Source of the DNA: Tetrahymena elliotti 4EA | Lineage: Eukaryota; Ciliophora; Oligohymenophorea; Hymenostomatida; Tetrahymenidae | Direction of reading: 5' to 3' | NCBI GenBank assembly: GCA_000231825.2 | Contig: JH720306.1 | Location: 1,462,199 to 1,526,198, forward strand | Length of the DNA: 64,000 nt | Shown: positions 40,471 through 52,940 of the stretch, piece after piece | Position numbering within the stretch: the stretch's first letter is position 1 | Layout of the letters: each line of letters begins with the position of its first letter | Translations under genes and position numbers: made by a program | Notes under the pieces: model-generated | Told to the model about the DNA's origin: nothing | What the model saw: the letters and a program-made list of their open reading frames with translations, nothing else | Database searches by the model: none

Positions 40471-42575
40471 TCAACGATCTCTAAGATCATGTAATAGTTT
40501 GATCAATTTTTTTGCACGCTCTCTGACTTCAGGATCTTCGTCTTTTGCAGACTTTTCTAAAAGCTGTTTATATGAATTTCTGGTTTCAACAGAAAATTTT
40601 TACAAAATAATTTCTATAATTTCTAAACAAACAATTTTAATGTTAGGAACTTTATCTTAAAATCCTATTTTAACATATTCCTTAATTTCTTTTTGTATAT
40701 AGGCTTCTTCTAAATATTCAACACTGAATTTGATGCAGAATGGAGCTCCTATTCTAGTGAGGTAGCTTTTATTATTCCATACATCCATAAATTCAGGCAA
40801 AATTCTGCTTTAAGTAAACTTAGGAGTGAAATTTTTTGCTAAGCTCCCAACAGTTTTTGCAGCCTCTAATCTAATTTCAGCTGTTGAGTCATTTAAACTG
40901 TCCTTAATCATAGTTATAAAATCTTTATCAAATTAATCTTCTGTTAATTTAGCTTCTTATATTAATCTTGAAATTGTACTTAAAGAAGAGCTTCTTATTC
41001 TCCATTTTTTATTTTATGCTATAGTTTCTAATGAATTTAAAATCTTTCTAACAATATTAACACTCAAGTTATTTTATAATTAACCAAAATCTTTTATTTT
41101 TTTGAAAAGCTTAAATTTGGTTTCATTATCACAATCATCAAGTAAATCAGAAAATACTTCTTCAATACCTATTAACTATTCTTTCGTACCTTCCGTAAGT
41201 AAATTTATTATTGCTTCACCTAAATTTTATCTAGAAAAATATAATTGTTATATAAAATAATTAGGATATCTAAATATCCAAAGATTGAGACTAAAATCTT
41301 TTTTATATACGTGAAATAAACAAAATATCAATATTGTTGTTATATAAAATTTAAATAATTAATAAATTTTTAATTACTTCACAAGCAAGCTTTTGTCTTT
41401 TGTTAATTCTTTGAGTTTTGGTAAAAATAATTTGGAAAATGAAGGTATGTGGTTGTATAAATTCAAAATATTTTGTAAGCTTCTATTTTTTAAATCGTTT
41501 TCAGCATCAGTATTTAAAAAAGAAAGATAGGTAGGTATAATTATTTCATTAAAAATTTTTTCACTGAAACTCTTCTTTATGTCTTCAACGAAATCTACTA
41601 TACTACCCCTCACTTTAACACTTTTATCGCTTATAATTTTCTTTAAAATGTCTATAAATTCTGCTTCTGATTTCTCAATACAAACCTAACTAAAGGGAAT
41701 GAGAGATTCAACTAAAGGTATACGTACATAATCGTTTTCATCTTAAAGAAGTTTATCAAATATTTAGAGTAATTAAGATTCAGGAGCAGGAGGAATGAGT
41801 TTAGCAAAATCTTTTAATTTAGTAGCTACAGTTTTTCTAACCATAGGAGTGCTATCAATACTCATCTTACTAAATATTTCAATTATTTCTGATTAATATT
41901 CCTCGTTGAGTGCTATAAATATTTCTGGCATAATTACTATGGCAATTTCTTTTGCCCTAAAGTGATCATTTTCTAATACTATTTTTCAAGAAATTAAAAC
42001 AAAGTTTTTAAATAAATCTGAAATATTGATTAAAATATGCTTAATAGTAATAAATCATTTTTTTGTAAATTTTTTATTTTTTGAAAATAAGTACTTCTAT
42101 TAATGAAATCCATAAGTAATTTTTCAAAGTATCTTAAATCTATTTTCCTAAACAAATCTTTTAGACTGTTTAAAGCAGCTTCTTTAACTTATCCTTCATC
42201 ACATTTATATAAACAATCAAAAATGATATCCATTAGTAAATGTGTACTATAAGTTCCTCCTACTAAATTTACCATAGAAGGGATTAACAATAAAATTTCC
42301 TTTTGCATATCTTCCTCCTCAACCATCATTTAATTTAAAAAAGGTATTAGTAAAGCTCTTGTCTTCTCTGGACCTAAAGCTATACTTATTGATGGTATTT
42401 ATTTAACACAAGCAATCCTTTTTTTTAGATTAGCCAATTTCATTTCTTCTAAAAGAATATTTAAAGGATGGTACTGCTTAACTGATGAAAATTCATCTTA
42501 ATCTAAGTTTTATTAAGGCTAAGGTTCCTTTACTTTATTATTTACACTTTAATTCTTATCTTTAATATCAATCAT
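40471..42575 (-). CDS. HEAT-repeat protein, PP2A scaffold (A/PR65) subunit-like
   Basis: Three exons: 42575-42095, 41978-41378, 41230-40471; introns of 116 and 147 bases; 613 residues, against about 590 for the family. After a 30-residue Gln-rich leader the protein is helical HEAT repeats to the end. The first repeat (YHPLNILLEEMKLANLKKR, then ALGPEKTRALLIPFL) matches the start of the PP2A A subunit closely. Later repeats show the usual pattern, e.g. VRIPLVESLIPF and WRIRSSSLSTISRLI. The A subunit holds the catalytic and regulatory subunits of protein phosphatase 2A together. Several later repeats are diverged from the highly conserved family, so this may be a lineage-specific paralogue rather than the main A subunit. 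The boundary of the first intron is the least certain point. Confidence 0.8.
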
Positions 42576-43616
42576 AATATTTTATTATTTCAAGTTTGTA
42601 CTTTTTTAAAGTCACTTAATCAAATTTTTAAAAACTAATTCAAAATTTTACAATTTTAAAGAAATAACAGATCTAAAGCCTTTAAATAAAATATACAAAA
42701 ATTATTTTTTGTAAATAATTTTTGATTCTCATTTTTTATTTTACTTAAAAAAATCAAAGTATTTCTTTTAAAATTTTAATTTATTTCATCAATTTTCTAA
42801 CAAAGCACAAATTAATAGAGATTTGAACTCTTTATAATAAAAAATATATTTAAAACAAAAATATCAATCAATCTTTTTTTGTGTTTATAAAAATAATAAC
42901 AAAATCAAATAAAAATGTAATTGGATTATTTTTTAATAAATATATTATTACTACAATTTAATCTTGTTGTTGGCTAAGAAAATTAGAAAATAATTCATTT
43001 AAAAAGTAATTTAAACGTTAAGCAATATAAAATTAAAAATTATAACAATAATCAATAATGGAGATAAAAAAGATAAATTAAATAATTGTTTTTTATTAAA
43101 AATATTAAATATATCATTTCAAGAGAATTAAAAATAAATAAAGTATTATATTGTTTGCATCCAGATTTATTTTAATTAATAATACCAATTTTCATTTCTT
43201 TAATCAAACATATTTAAATATTTTTATTCTAAAATTCTAAAGTCTTTTGAAATAATTTAATTTTTATCATAAGAAATTTGTTTAATAAAAAGCATTAAGA
43301 AGTTTATAGTTATTAGAATTTAGGAAAAATACCTTTTATTTGATTTTCCAATAAATATTTTTTTACTATTTATTATTAAGACATTAAATATTTGTATTAT
43401 TTTTAAATTTTAGAATTTTAAGAAGGTACAGATTTTTTTTTAATCTAAAAAAGAAGGATTAATGATGTTTAAAATTAGATAAATATGTTATATAATTCTA
43501 AAAGTATAAAGAAATAATAAATATAAAGTGCAAGTAGATTAATAAATTATGAGTTTTTATTGAAATTAATTTTGATTAGTAATATTTATTTTTATATTTT
43601 TTGTTTAAGAAGAATC
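42576..43616. other. Intergenic, A/T-rich
   Basis: About 1 kb of very A/T-rich sequence between the HEAT-repeat gene start and the stop of the next gene. No gene seen. Confidence 0.55.
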
Positions 43617-44336
43617 TCAATTACAGTCTACTCTCAACTAGATACCTTGGGTTGATTATTAAATTTAACTAGCATTTTATTGGTAAATCATTGATTTTTC
43701 TGGATTACAACGGAAGATAACCTAAGGATGAATTAAAGACTAAGCTGAAAATTCTATGCATGCCTTTTCATAATCTTCTTCAGTAGATATTTTAGTTAAT
43801 ATTTATTTAAAATCATTTTCAACTAAATTGTTTTCTTCAGTTATGGTATACTCTTTGCCCCAAAGATATTGTAAAAATTCTGTAAATTTAGTGAGCTTAA
43901 TTTAAAGAGATCCATCATAAGAAGCAGCAAAAACTAAATTTTCAACAGTTGGTATAATTTATTTTAAGTACTCTTAATCTTTCCTAAATGTAATTAACTA
44001 AGTTCTGAATTGTTATATTTTTTTGATTTATTCATGTATGGCATTAAGCATATTAATATCATCTTTTTTGTTGCATATTTTTCTACAAAATTCTGTTCTT
44101 ATTTGATCTTAATAATTTTCGCTATGAATATACTTAGAGAAGTTTAAGCTCAATTCATCTAAATCAGCTTTATTTCTTTATTGTTTTAGCTCAATCAAAG
44201 TAATAATTTCCATAATCAAAACATTTAATCTTGTTGATGCCTCATTAGGATCACAATCATAGTCTTAGGGAACACTGTAAAAGTAATTCCAAACTCTACA
44301 ATAAGCATTATAAAATGGTTCTGTAATATATTGCAT
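43617..44336 (-). CDS. Unknown protein, mostly helical
   Basis: A single open exon of 240 codons (239 residues), ATG 44336, TGA 43619-43617, with several in-frame TAA/TAG codons. The N-terminus is aromatic (MQYITEPFYNAYCRVWNYFY). The body is charged helices (e.g. LNVLIMEIITLIELKQQ), ending in a Gln-rich tail. I do not recognise a family. The ATG may not be the true start: ATATTACAG just inside the frame would be a good intron acceptor, in phase with the open exons at 44401-44640, so those could be 5' exons of this gene. Both models use the same frame from about base 44321 down. Confidence 0.7.
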
Positions 44337-44400
44337 TTGTTTCTTTTTTTAGTTATTTTAATTTTTTAATTTGTAAATTTAATTATTTTGAATTTAAGAT

Positions 44401-44640
44401 TCATTCCAAATTACTTAAACAATACATTTACATAAAAATAAAAAGTTGAAATAGTATTTATTAATATTCGCCAAATCCTGATAAGAAAAACTTCAGTTTG
44501 AATTTACTTTGTATTCTGATAGATAATTTACTAATACCTTGATTATTTTGATTAATAAATAGAGAGGAAACATCAGATATCTTCTTCTATTTTAATTTCA
44601 CTTAGAATTTATCTATCACAAACTTTAAAAAATAAAACAA
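44401..44640 (-). other. Possible small gene or 5' exons of the gene at 43617-44336
   Basis: On the minus strand an open segment (about 44630-44538) reads as KFQVKLKQKKISDVSSLF and continues to a donor at 44537. A 60-base GTATTAGT...TTATCAG intron (44537-44478) joins in phase to a second open exon, 44477-44401, that ends in TGA. No clear start codon is seen upstream. Alternatively a donor within the second exon (GTAATTTGG) splices in phase into the next gene. Composition looks coding but the evidence is weak. Confidence 0.35.
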
Positions 44641-45139
44641 TTAAAGAATTATTTTATTGAAACCCAAGCCAGTCTGTAAATAAAAATAGTAGCACCTATA
44701 TATTTTAAATATTAGAATTTTTAACAATTTTTTTAATTTGATTTATCTTTCAAAAATTATCAACTCTCATATTAAAAATTTTTTAAGAGCTAACGAGTCA
44801 TAAAGAAATAGAAAAATATTGAGGAGATATTTAGATAAAATTAAGAAAGAATAAAATAAACAATCAAAATATCAAGGATTCATTTATTCTGATATTTTCT
44901 TTGATGAAAAATAAATTTATAATTTCTATTGGAATTTTAACATAAAATTTTTGTTAAATTGAAAAATTTGTTGAGAATAAATTAATGCAAAAATGAGTTG
45001 ATAATTTTATTAAAGAATATTTTAAATCTATTTAACTATTAATATTTTCTAATTGGTTAATTTTATTTTATTATCAGTACTAGTATATAAACATTACTAT
45101 TTAAATGTGTTTTTTGAAATTAATAAATAAATTTTCATA
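44641..45139. other. Intergenic, A/T-rich
   Basis: No gene seen. Confidence 0.5.
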
Positions 45140-47953
45140 TCAAGAATTTAACTTATTTTTAAGATCAGCTCTATTCTTGCTGATAGACTAGTTCTGACTA
45201 TCATTTAATTCTTATATGAATTATTTTACTGTAACTAGTTTGTCTGGATGGAAACCTTAGCCAGCCCCATGCCCCATTATACTACCTACCTCAGGTGGAC
45301 TTAAATGATTATGAGCCATTTCTTTGAATGTCTTTTTCATAATTCTCTCTCTTGGGAATTTTCCATGACTACCTAATGTATGCTTCTATTTGTAGTTTTC
45401 ATCAGCTTTAAAATTTGGAACTAATTAATAACTATTTCTATTTGAATCTACAATAGGAGCACCCCATTCTAAAGCTCCTGTTATAATTGCTCTATTGTAC
45501 TCATCTGTTGGTCTCTATAATGGAGCAATCATCTCTGATTAGTGATACATTCTATTAATTTGTTGTTGTTATTTTTATTATTATTTTGGTTACATTTTGG
45601 ACTTCTTATGTTTAACACCTTATAAAGTACTTACATTATTAAGAAATGAATCCATGTTAGAGTTTTTATTTTATCCGATTAGTGATGAATCATTCATGAA
45701 AGACCTAGAACTATGCATTTCATTTAAGCCATTTTAAGATAATTGACTATTTTCTTGGTTTTAGTTATTTGGGCTTTTGCTATAAATTTCGCTATAATTG
45801 TTTTACATTAATTTATTTGCTCTTGAGCTTGCAGGATTTTGATTTAACACTTTTAAGACATAGTCATGATCATCGAGAGCAAGAGTTTGCAAAATTTCCA
45901 TAGATTAAATACTGATTTTACTTGTATCAATGGGCTGTAATTTTTTCTGACTGCTAAAGAAGTTTTTCTTCTTGCTAATGTTACTTATGTTTAGATTATT
46001 TTTGGATATGTCGTTTGCACTTTAGTTACCAATCAATGATTTAGATAAATTTTAATCAAACTCTTCATTAATGTGTTGATTGATAGAATCTGTAAACATT
46101 ATTTTTTTATTTTATGAAACACTATTAGGACTTACTGGTAATTTAGGACTCATTCCTTTCATATCAAATAAATCTGATTTGTTCTTCAAATTAACCATAG
46201 ACTATGAGTGAACTGAGTGTTTACTGCTTAATCTACTTAAATTAGGACCTGTATCATTTTATATACTTGTATTCAAACCACCAACTAATTTATTGTAATC
46301 ATTTTTAGTTAGATTGATATTCTTCACATAATCTTTATCTACAAATTTATTGATATCAATAGAAGTAGATTGTGTATTAAAATTGGGACCCTTTTTAACT
46401 CTTCCTCCTTCAATAAGAGTTACACCTTTGGTAGCTTTAAATGCCTCAAACAATTCTTGCTATTAGAAGAATATGGCTTCCTTGGTCTAAGGCTAATTGT
46501 TTTCTTTTTTATTTTTAATAGAGGCACTTACAGTTTGTATTATGCTTGTCTATCCTTTTTATAAAGATTTGAGATTCATTAATATGTTCTCTTTTGACCT
46601 AATAGATTAATTTCTCATTGATGGAGTTTGCTAATTAGTAAATTGATCTATTGAAAAGGTATCATCTTAATCTAAGCTTTGCTTATTCTTCTTTTTAAAC
46701 TGCTTTTGAATTACTGTTTATTGTGTGTTGTAATCAATCACTTAAACTTCGGCCTTAGATACATTATGACTTATTACTATAGTGGAATTAGGAAGTTTAT
46801 CAATTTTAAGAGGTTAAACACCTAGAATTTAGCCATTAAAATCATAAGCAATTTATTTTTTATTGTTTTCACCTTTTTATACATTCCTCAGTCTAATTTG
46901 CTATTCTTTTTATTCCTATAACCTTAAAGCTTCAAACTCTTCTTTTTACTTTTGAAGTTCTATTTCTCTTTCTTTTAATAGCCTAAGCTATTCTTCAACC
47001 CTATCTACCTCTTCTTATTAGCTTATAAAAATTAGCTTAGGATTATGATCATCAAAAACTGGAACATAATACTTTTAATTCATCTACTCCTCTTAATCTA
47101 ATTGCTCATCTTCTCCGACCTAAATAGATTATGTTTCTTTAACGTTTGAGAACAAGAATTAAGATTAATTTGGAGAAAGTTATTGATTTGATGCGAAGCT
47201 ACTATCATTTTTCTAATTGTTTTTGCTTTTACTACTCATATTTCTTTTTTAGCCTTGTTTTTTTTGAGGAGAACTTTATTCCATCAGCTTATCAATAATC
47301 TCTTTTCTTGCAATATTTAGAGAATCATCCAATTAATCAATAACTATTTATTTTTTTTCAATCTCAACATTAAAGTTTCTTCTGTTTTCTCTACTTGGTG
47401 GATTGGGTTCTTCATCTTCTTATAATGAATCCTAATACTTTTATTGATGCATTTCTTTAGGATGATTAAAATAGCAATCTTGTTTTTTTAAATCAAAATC
47501 TAAATCATGAACCAGCCTCTCTTACTGCCATGAAAGCTCTGATAAATACATAATTGAGTTGAAGACATGTAAGCCCATTTTTTGATCAAGATATTTATTG
47601 TATAAAATTTCACTACCTTTATTAATAATTTGATTGACTAAATTTAAAGCAGTGTTTTCTGAATTGCTTAGTTCTCTGAAGCTATTCCATTCATTCTCGC
47701 ATAACATGTTTTATGATGTATCATTCAATACACTTGGTAATTACTATTTAGGGATGTTTATTATTATAGGTCCTCTAGGAGAACCAGAGGAATCAGTATT
47801 ATTGTTTAAAGAGAATATAGATTATTTTCTGAATTCATTAATTTTATTTACGCCTAAAAACTATTTCTATTTAAAATCTATAGATGAAATCATTCTACTA
47901 GATGACATAGGAGAGTTTGTTTATTTGTTAACATTGATTGAAGTCGAGCTCAT
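45140..47953 (-). CDS. Large unknown protein with coiled coil, low complexity
   Basis: One exon of 938 codons (937 residues), ATG 47953, TGA 45142-45140, open throughout with many TAA/TAG Gln codons. N-terminal 80 residues are Ser/Asn-rich. A helical block follows (NSFRELSNSENTALNLV). Near residues 290-350 a charged helix with heptad character (EEQLRLLKEREIELQKQKEE) probably forms a coiled coil, followed directly by the ordered segment IAYDFNGQILGVQPLKIDKLP. A second ordered segment contains GVTLIEGGRVKKGP. The C-terminus has a conserved-looking stretch, HLSPPEVGSIMGHGAGQGFH. Coiled coil plus these motifs is reminiscent of cilium-associated proteins of unknown function, but I cannot name the family. 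No membrane segments. Confidence 0.85.
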
Positions 47954-48487
47954 TTCTTTTTTTAACTCCTGTCTTTGAAAAAATAAATAATTTATTAAAA
48001 GACTTATTTATAAAAATAAATTCTAAACAACTTTAATTTGTAGTTTAGAATAATAAACTAAGGTTATTTAAATAAAATTTTGCAAACTTCTATTACTATT
48101 CAATTCATTTTCTAAATAAAAAGTAAAAAACAATAGATTTTTATTTGACATACAAATACACCCTTTTTATCGTTTCAGAAAGTTACTTCAAAACTTTGTT
48201 AAAATTGCCAAAAAAAATAATAAATTTGACTAGAATATTTCGAAATGGTTTATTTTAAATTAATTTTATTTTTATTCTATTTTAACAAAATAATCCTAAA
48301 TAACATGACTTTTGTTAATCAAATAACATGAGATATCTTAAAAGATTAAAATAATAATTTCATAAATACTTAAATAACATTTTTTGTGAAAAACGGGATT
48401 GAAGTGATAATAGAGTGAATGCACAGTAATGTATATTTATTTTTTTAATATAATAATTATTCTTTTTTTAATGTTAATTGAAAGAAT
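47954..48487. other. Intergenic, A/T-rich
   Basis: Upstream of the coiled-coil gene starting at 47953 and downstream of the MORN/Gln-rich gene. No gene seen. Confidence 0.55.
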
Positions 48488-51400
48488 TCATTAGTATTCA
48501 GAATCTCTGTAAGGAGACATTTGATAAGAAGTTTGGAAAGTAGTTTAGTTTTTTGGATTAAAGCGATCTGATTACTGACTTTACTAATAATCAAATCTGT
48601 CGGTTCCTTAAAATTAAGAGTTATTTTCAAATTAATTCCTGTAAGATCCTCCATTTTAATTCTAAATTTGACTTTTTTTAAGGTAGTTTTACTAAAAATT
48701 TTGGACTTCCCTAAATGATTTTTAAAAGCCTTAAGATAAACTTGGTCCATCAGTGTAATCATAATTATCATCTCTTATTTAAGATTAATTTTCTAATTGG
48801 ATGCTTTTAATGTTGGTACTATTATCTCTATGGCTTTCTGTGAATTTGTCAAAAATCTTTTTTTTGCTATGATCTCTTTTAGGAGTTAAGCTAGACCTGA
48901 CAATATTGTCCTGCTCTTTTAATCTAAATTCATTTCTGAAATACTTGCTTTCTTTTCTTGTATTTTCAAAATTCTAAAGCTCAATAGGTTGAAGCTTATT
49001 ATTTGATAACTGGTTTTCTTAATAACACTTTTCAACAAGCGAATAGACGAACTCTTCAAATTATTTATTTCCAAAGTTTGAAGGATCAATGTTATTGCTA
49101 TTACCTGATCTGGTATCTGAAAATTTTTTCTCATTTTCTTTATTTTATTTTTGTTTTTGTAGTAACTTTTATCCTATTGTCTTTTAATCGAAACTTTTGG
49201 AAGAAACATTTTCTTACTCAAAATCATCATCAACAAACTTTTGTGAAGTGTTTCTTTCAAAGATTCTATATCTTCTTGTGTTTTAGTTACTTAAATCATT
49301 TCCATCATTTTGCTAACTTCCTTGTGGATTTGATTGCTTTTTTTCATTTTTTTATAGATCTCTTATCAATATACAGAAATGCTCAGCTTAATTATTATCA
49401 ACTTTGTCTTCATTATTTCCTAAATTATCATTTTCCCATAGTTTTTTCTCTTCATCATGTGTTGTTACTATACCTTTTTACATGTTTTATTAGCTTCTAT
49501 TGTTTTAAGTCTATTGAGAATTGATTTCTTTCATATAATTATTTTTTCTATATTTTTGTTGACTTAAAGTGCTCCTAACAGAGTCATCTCTAGTCATCTC
49601 TTTTCTTGCAGTCAAAGATCGAGAATCCTAGAATGAATCTCTTAATTATTATCTTGGATTGTCTTCGAATATTTTTCTTCTTTAACTTTTACTCATCTGA
49701 CTTGTGTTAATTTTTTTAAATGAAAATAAATTCTTTGATGGATCAATACCCATCTCGAATTCAGTCTCTTCTAAGTATTAGTGCTAAGCTGTATATTATT
49801 TATTTCCTTCTTATAATTTCTAAAACTTTTCAAATTATTCTAAAGAAGCATTATATTGCAAATCTTAAGGTTTTTTAATATTAGGAGGCTCAATAAATTT
49901 TGAATCTCTTTTCTAAGATTTTAGAGCTTACCTATTACCTTGAATGACACTGCCAGATACTAAATTACCTTTGATGTCATTTTTATTATCAATTTTATTA
50001 GGTGATTCTACAATATTTTCTGAGAAAGACTATTATGATAGCTACTTTCCTGATTCACTTCTATTTAATGTTTGTAATGTGACTTAATTTTATTGCTATA
50101 ATCCATTAAATTACTATTATTATTAATTTTGGAGAGATTGTTATTATTATGTATTTAATTACTGTTAATTAAGCTGTTATTATTGCTATATTTATTATTA
50201 AGGTGGAGAAGATGCTTACTAAGTTTAAATTACTCCTATTGCGCTATTAGAATTGTTGGAGGCTAAATTCTATGAATTACTTGAAATTAGATTACCTTAA
50301 ATACTATTTGAATTACTTGTGTTTTTTTGTTAATTTATTAATTATGAAATTTAGGGTAATTATTGTTGGCTCGTAACTTACAAATTCCCATTACCATTTA
50401 TTTTATTTGTTGAGTTATTTTACTAATTTTAAATTATTGTTTAATTCATAGATTAACTGGTAAGAATATTTTATTATTAAACAGGTTGAGGAATTTAAGC
50501 AAGCTATTAAACCTACTAAGATTCAGGTTACTTTTCAAACACAATTTCTTAAATTTTTTGACTCTAAGGAGAAAAGACCTATGTAAATTATACATTTTAG
50601 GAGGAGATTGTATCAATAAAATTTCTAGATTGGTTATTGTTAATTTTACTTTGTTAAAACATATTATTAATGCTATTAATATCATTATCAATACCGAGTT
50701 AGCCTAAACGATAAAAATCTTCATAGTTTTTTAAAATTTTAAAAACAAGTTTTTCTAGATGCTAAAACTTGGCATAAAATCTCCTATGAGATTTGTGTTA
50801 TTCAGATCTTTCTTTTTCTAAAATTAAATTAAATAAAATTTTATAATTTAATTTCAATTTTACTTATCAAGTCAGCACGATATTTATCTTCCGTTTGGTA
50901 GATTTTTGGTATATTGTCCTCAAAAATAGCATGCATAAAAATTTTTTTCTCAAAATTAAAATAATATCCCTATCCATTTAGCTACCCCTTTCTATAATAG
51001 CCATCATAAATATCTCCATTATCAAGAACCATCCTTCCATATCCTTCTAAAATACCATTCTATATCGAATTTAAAAATATTGTAATAAATCAATTTAAAT
51101 TTACACTAAACTATCCATAGATGAATCCTTTATCACACTTAACTAATCCTAAACCTTAAGGGAAATTATTATCTTCTATGAATCCTATGTAACTTTAAAT
51201 AATTTATAAATCTAAATATAACTGCTAAAATTAAGAATTACTCAATTCCTTTATCAATATTGACATATTTTATGTATTTTGATTGACTGATAATATTCTT
51301 TTCCAACCTTTCTTAGAAATATTACTTGCTTGACTATCTGCTCATCCAAAATTTTATATCTTCATAAGGATCCATAATCTTAGGATAGACTATTAAACAT

Positions 51401-52348
51401 AATCTGTGTTATTCATTATATTTTTTAAATAATGCAAATTTACCCATCCCTTATGAATTAGTTTCTAAAGGTTCAGTTATTTATTTTTCTTTTAACTCTC
51501 CATTTTCATAAACTGAAAGGCACCATTGTTTATTATTTAAATTTAATTCAAAGCAAACTCCATGCAAGCTGGATTACTTCCAATATCCAACAAATAATTA
51601 ATTTTTTTAAGGAATATTTAGTATAGCTATTCCATGTACCTTATTCTATTTAAATTTTCCATATAAAAATCCTCCAAAGCGGAAATGTAATATTCCTTCT
51701 CCATGCATTTAATCGTTAGACCACTCACCTAATTATCATAAAAAAATAATATTTAATTCAAATAAATTTTCTTTTTAGCATTTTTACCAATATACATTTC
51801 ACCTTAATCTTCAATAAATATTCCTAGACCTTCCTTTTTATAATTCATATCTAAATCTCCTTCATATATACCATTTATCTATTCAATATATTGTGGATCT
51901 ATATTTTATTTTTTTTTATAAAAAAACTACTAAATATTTTAATGTGTTTACAGGAAGCGCTCTTAGTAACTGATTTCTTTAAATTATTTGTTGATGGGCT
52001 TTTGCTAAAGGTTTCTATTTATGAATGCTTGCCATTTTTTTATTCTTTTCTTTCTTGAGGTAACTATTATACTTTTTCACTATTAATCCAATCATCGTAT
52101 AATTTCTACTTTTGGTATTCATATAAATAGTTTCCTAGATTCAGATTTAACTACTTTTAGGCATACATAAACTCGTCTAATTTTTATAAAGTAAATGTGT
52201 GTGATAAATAGTTATTTTTCTTGTCAATAAATGATCGAAATATAAATTATTTCATAAGTAATATGAAAATACCTTTTTGTGAAAAACCATATTTCTCCTT
52301 TGATCTCAATCTATTGTAAAAGTATTCAAAATAAGTTTTATTTCCCAT
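48488..52348 (-). CDS. MORN-repeat protein with long Gln/Asn-rich tail
   Basis: Seven exons: 52348-52273, 52176-51952, 51898-51788, 51728-51242, 51192-51105, 51059-50864, 50817-48488; introns of 96, 53, 59, 49, 45 and 46 bases; 1170 residues. MORN repeats occupy about residues 105-390, for example NGIYEGDLDMNYKKEGLGIF, GGFLYGKFKQNKVHGIA and NGDIYDGYYRKGQLNGQGYY. A charged linker then leads into a 770-residue Asn/Gln/Ser-rich tail, very rich in TAA/TAG Gln codons near 49980-50450. The MORN part and the tail could be mistaken for two genes, because the MORN frame meets TGA near 50805. The 46-base intron 50863-50818 removes the stop and joins phase 1 exactly. No function beyond membrane or scaffold contact by MORN repeats can be proposed. 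Confidence 0.85.
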
Positions 52349-52940
52349 CTAGGATTAGTTATACTGCTATGAGGTATTTTGAAATGATTAATTATTCATG
52401 ATTTTTTATTGCTATTTGACAGAAGAATAATAAAAATGATTTGCAAAATTAGCAAAGTTATTTAGGTTTTTTGCAAAATATTAATTATTTGGTATGAATG
52501 GAATTTATTAAAGCTAAATTTCAATTTCTAATGGAAAAATAGTGATTTTATAAATTATGTTAAACGGTCACAATTTTTTAATTAAAGTTGTTTTTATTTT
52601 GAGAAAAGAATATCTATCATCCATATATCTGAAAAGAAAAAAACACATTTTTCTCAAATAATTTAATAAATTTTTATTTTACAAATTTTTAATTCTATTT
52701 GCAATACTTTTAACTTCTTTTTCTGCCAAATATTTATTGTATTTTATCTTCTTTTATTAATTAATTATTACCATTCCTTTTTGGTTTCAATAAAGAATAT
52801 GTATAAATAGATATGTTGATTGTTTGTTTATCCTATAAAATATATGGATCATATTGTATGGATAATATAAATAATAAATAAACAATCTTTTTAAATTTAT
52901 CTTTTCATTTTGAATATTATCGAATTTAATTTATTAGTTT
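52349..52940. other. Intergenic, A/T-rich
   Basis: Promoter side of the MORN gene and 3' side of the SDR gene. No gene seen. Confidence 0.55.

Noticed and set aside
47634..47978. 114-codon + strand ORF
   Set aside because: It is antisense to the 5' part of the 937-residue minus-strand gene (45140-47953), whose frame is open and longer.
49003..49524. 173-codon + strand ORF, hydrophobic, His/Phe-rich
   Set aside because: Antisense shadow of the Gln/Asn/Lys-rich tail of the MORN gene (48488-52348); Gln, Lys and Glu codons read backwards give Leu, Phe and Tyr.
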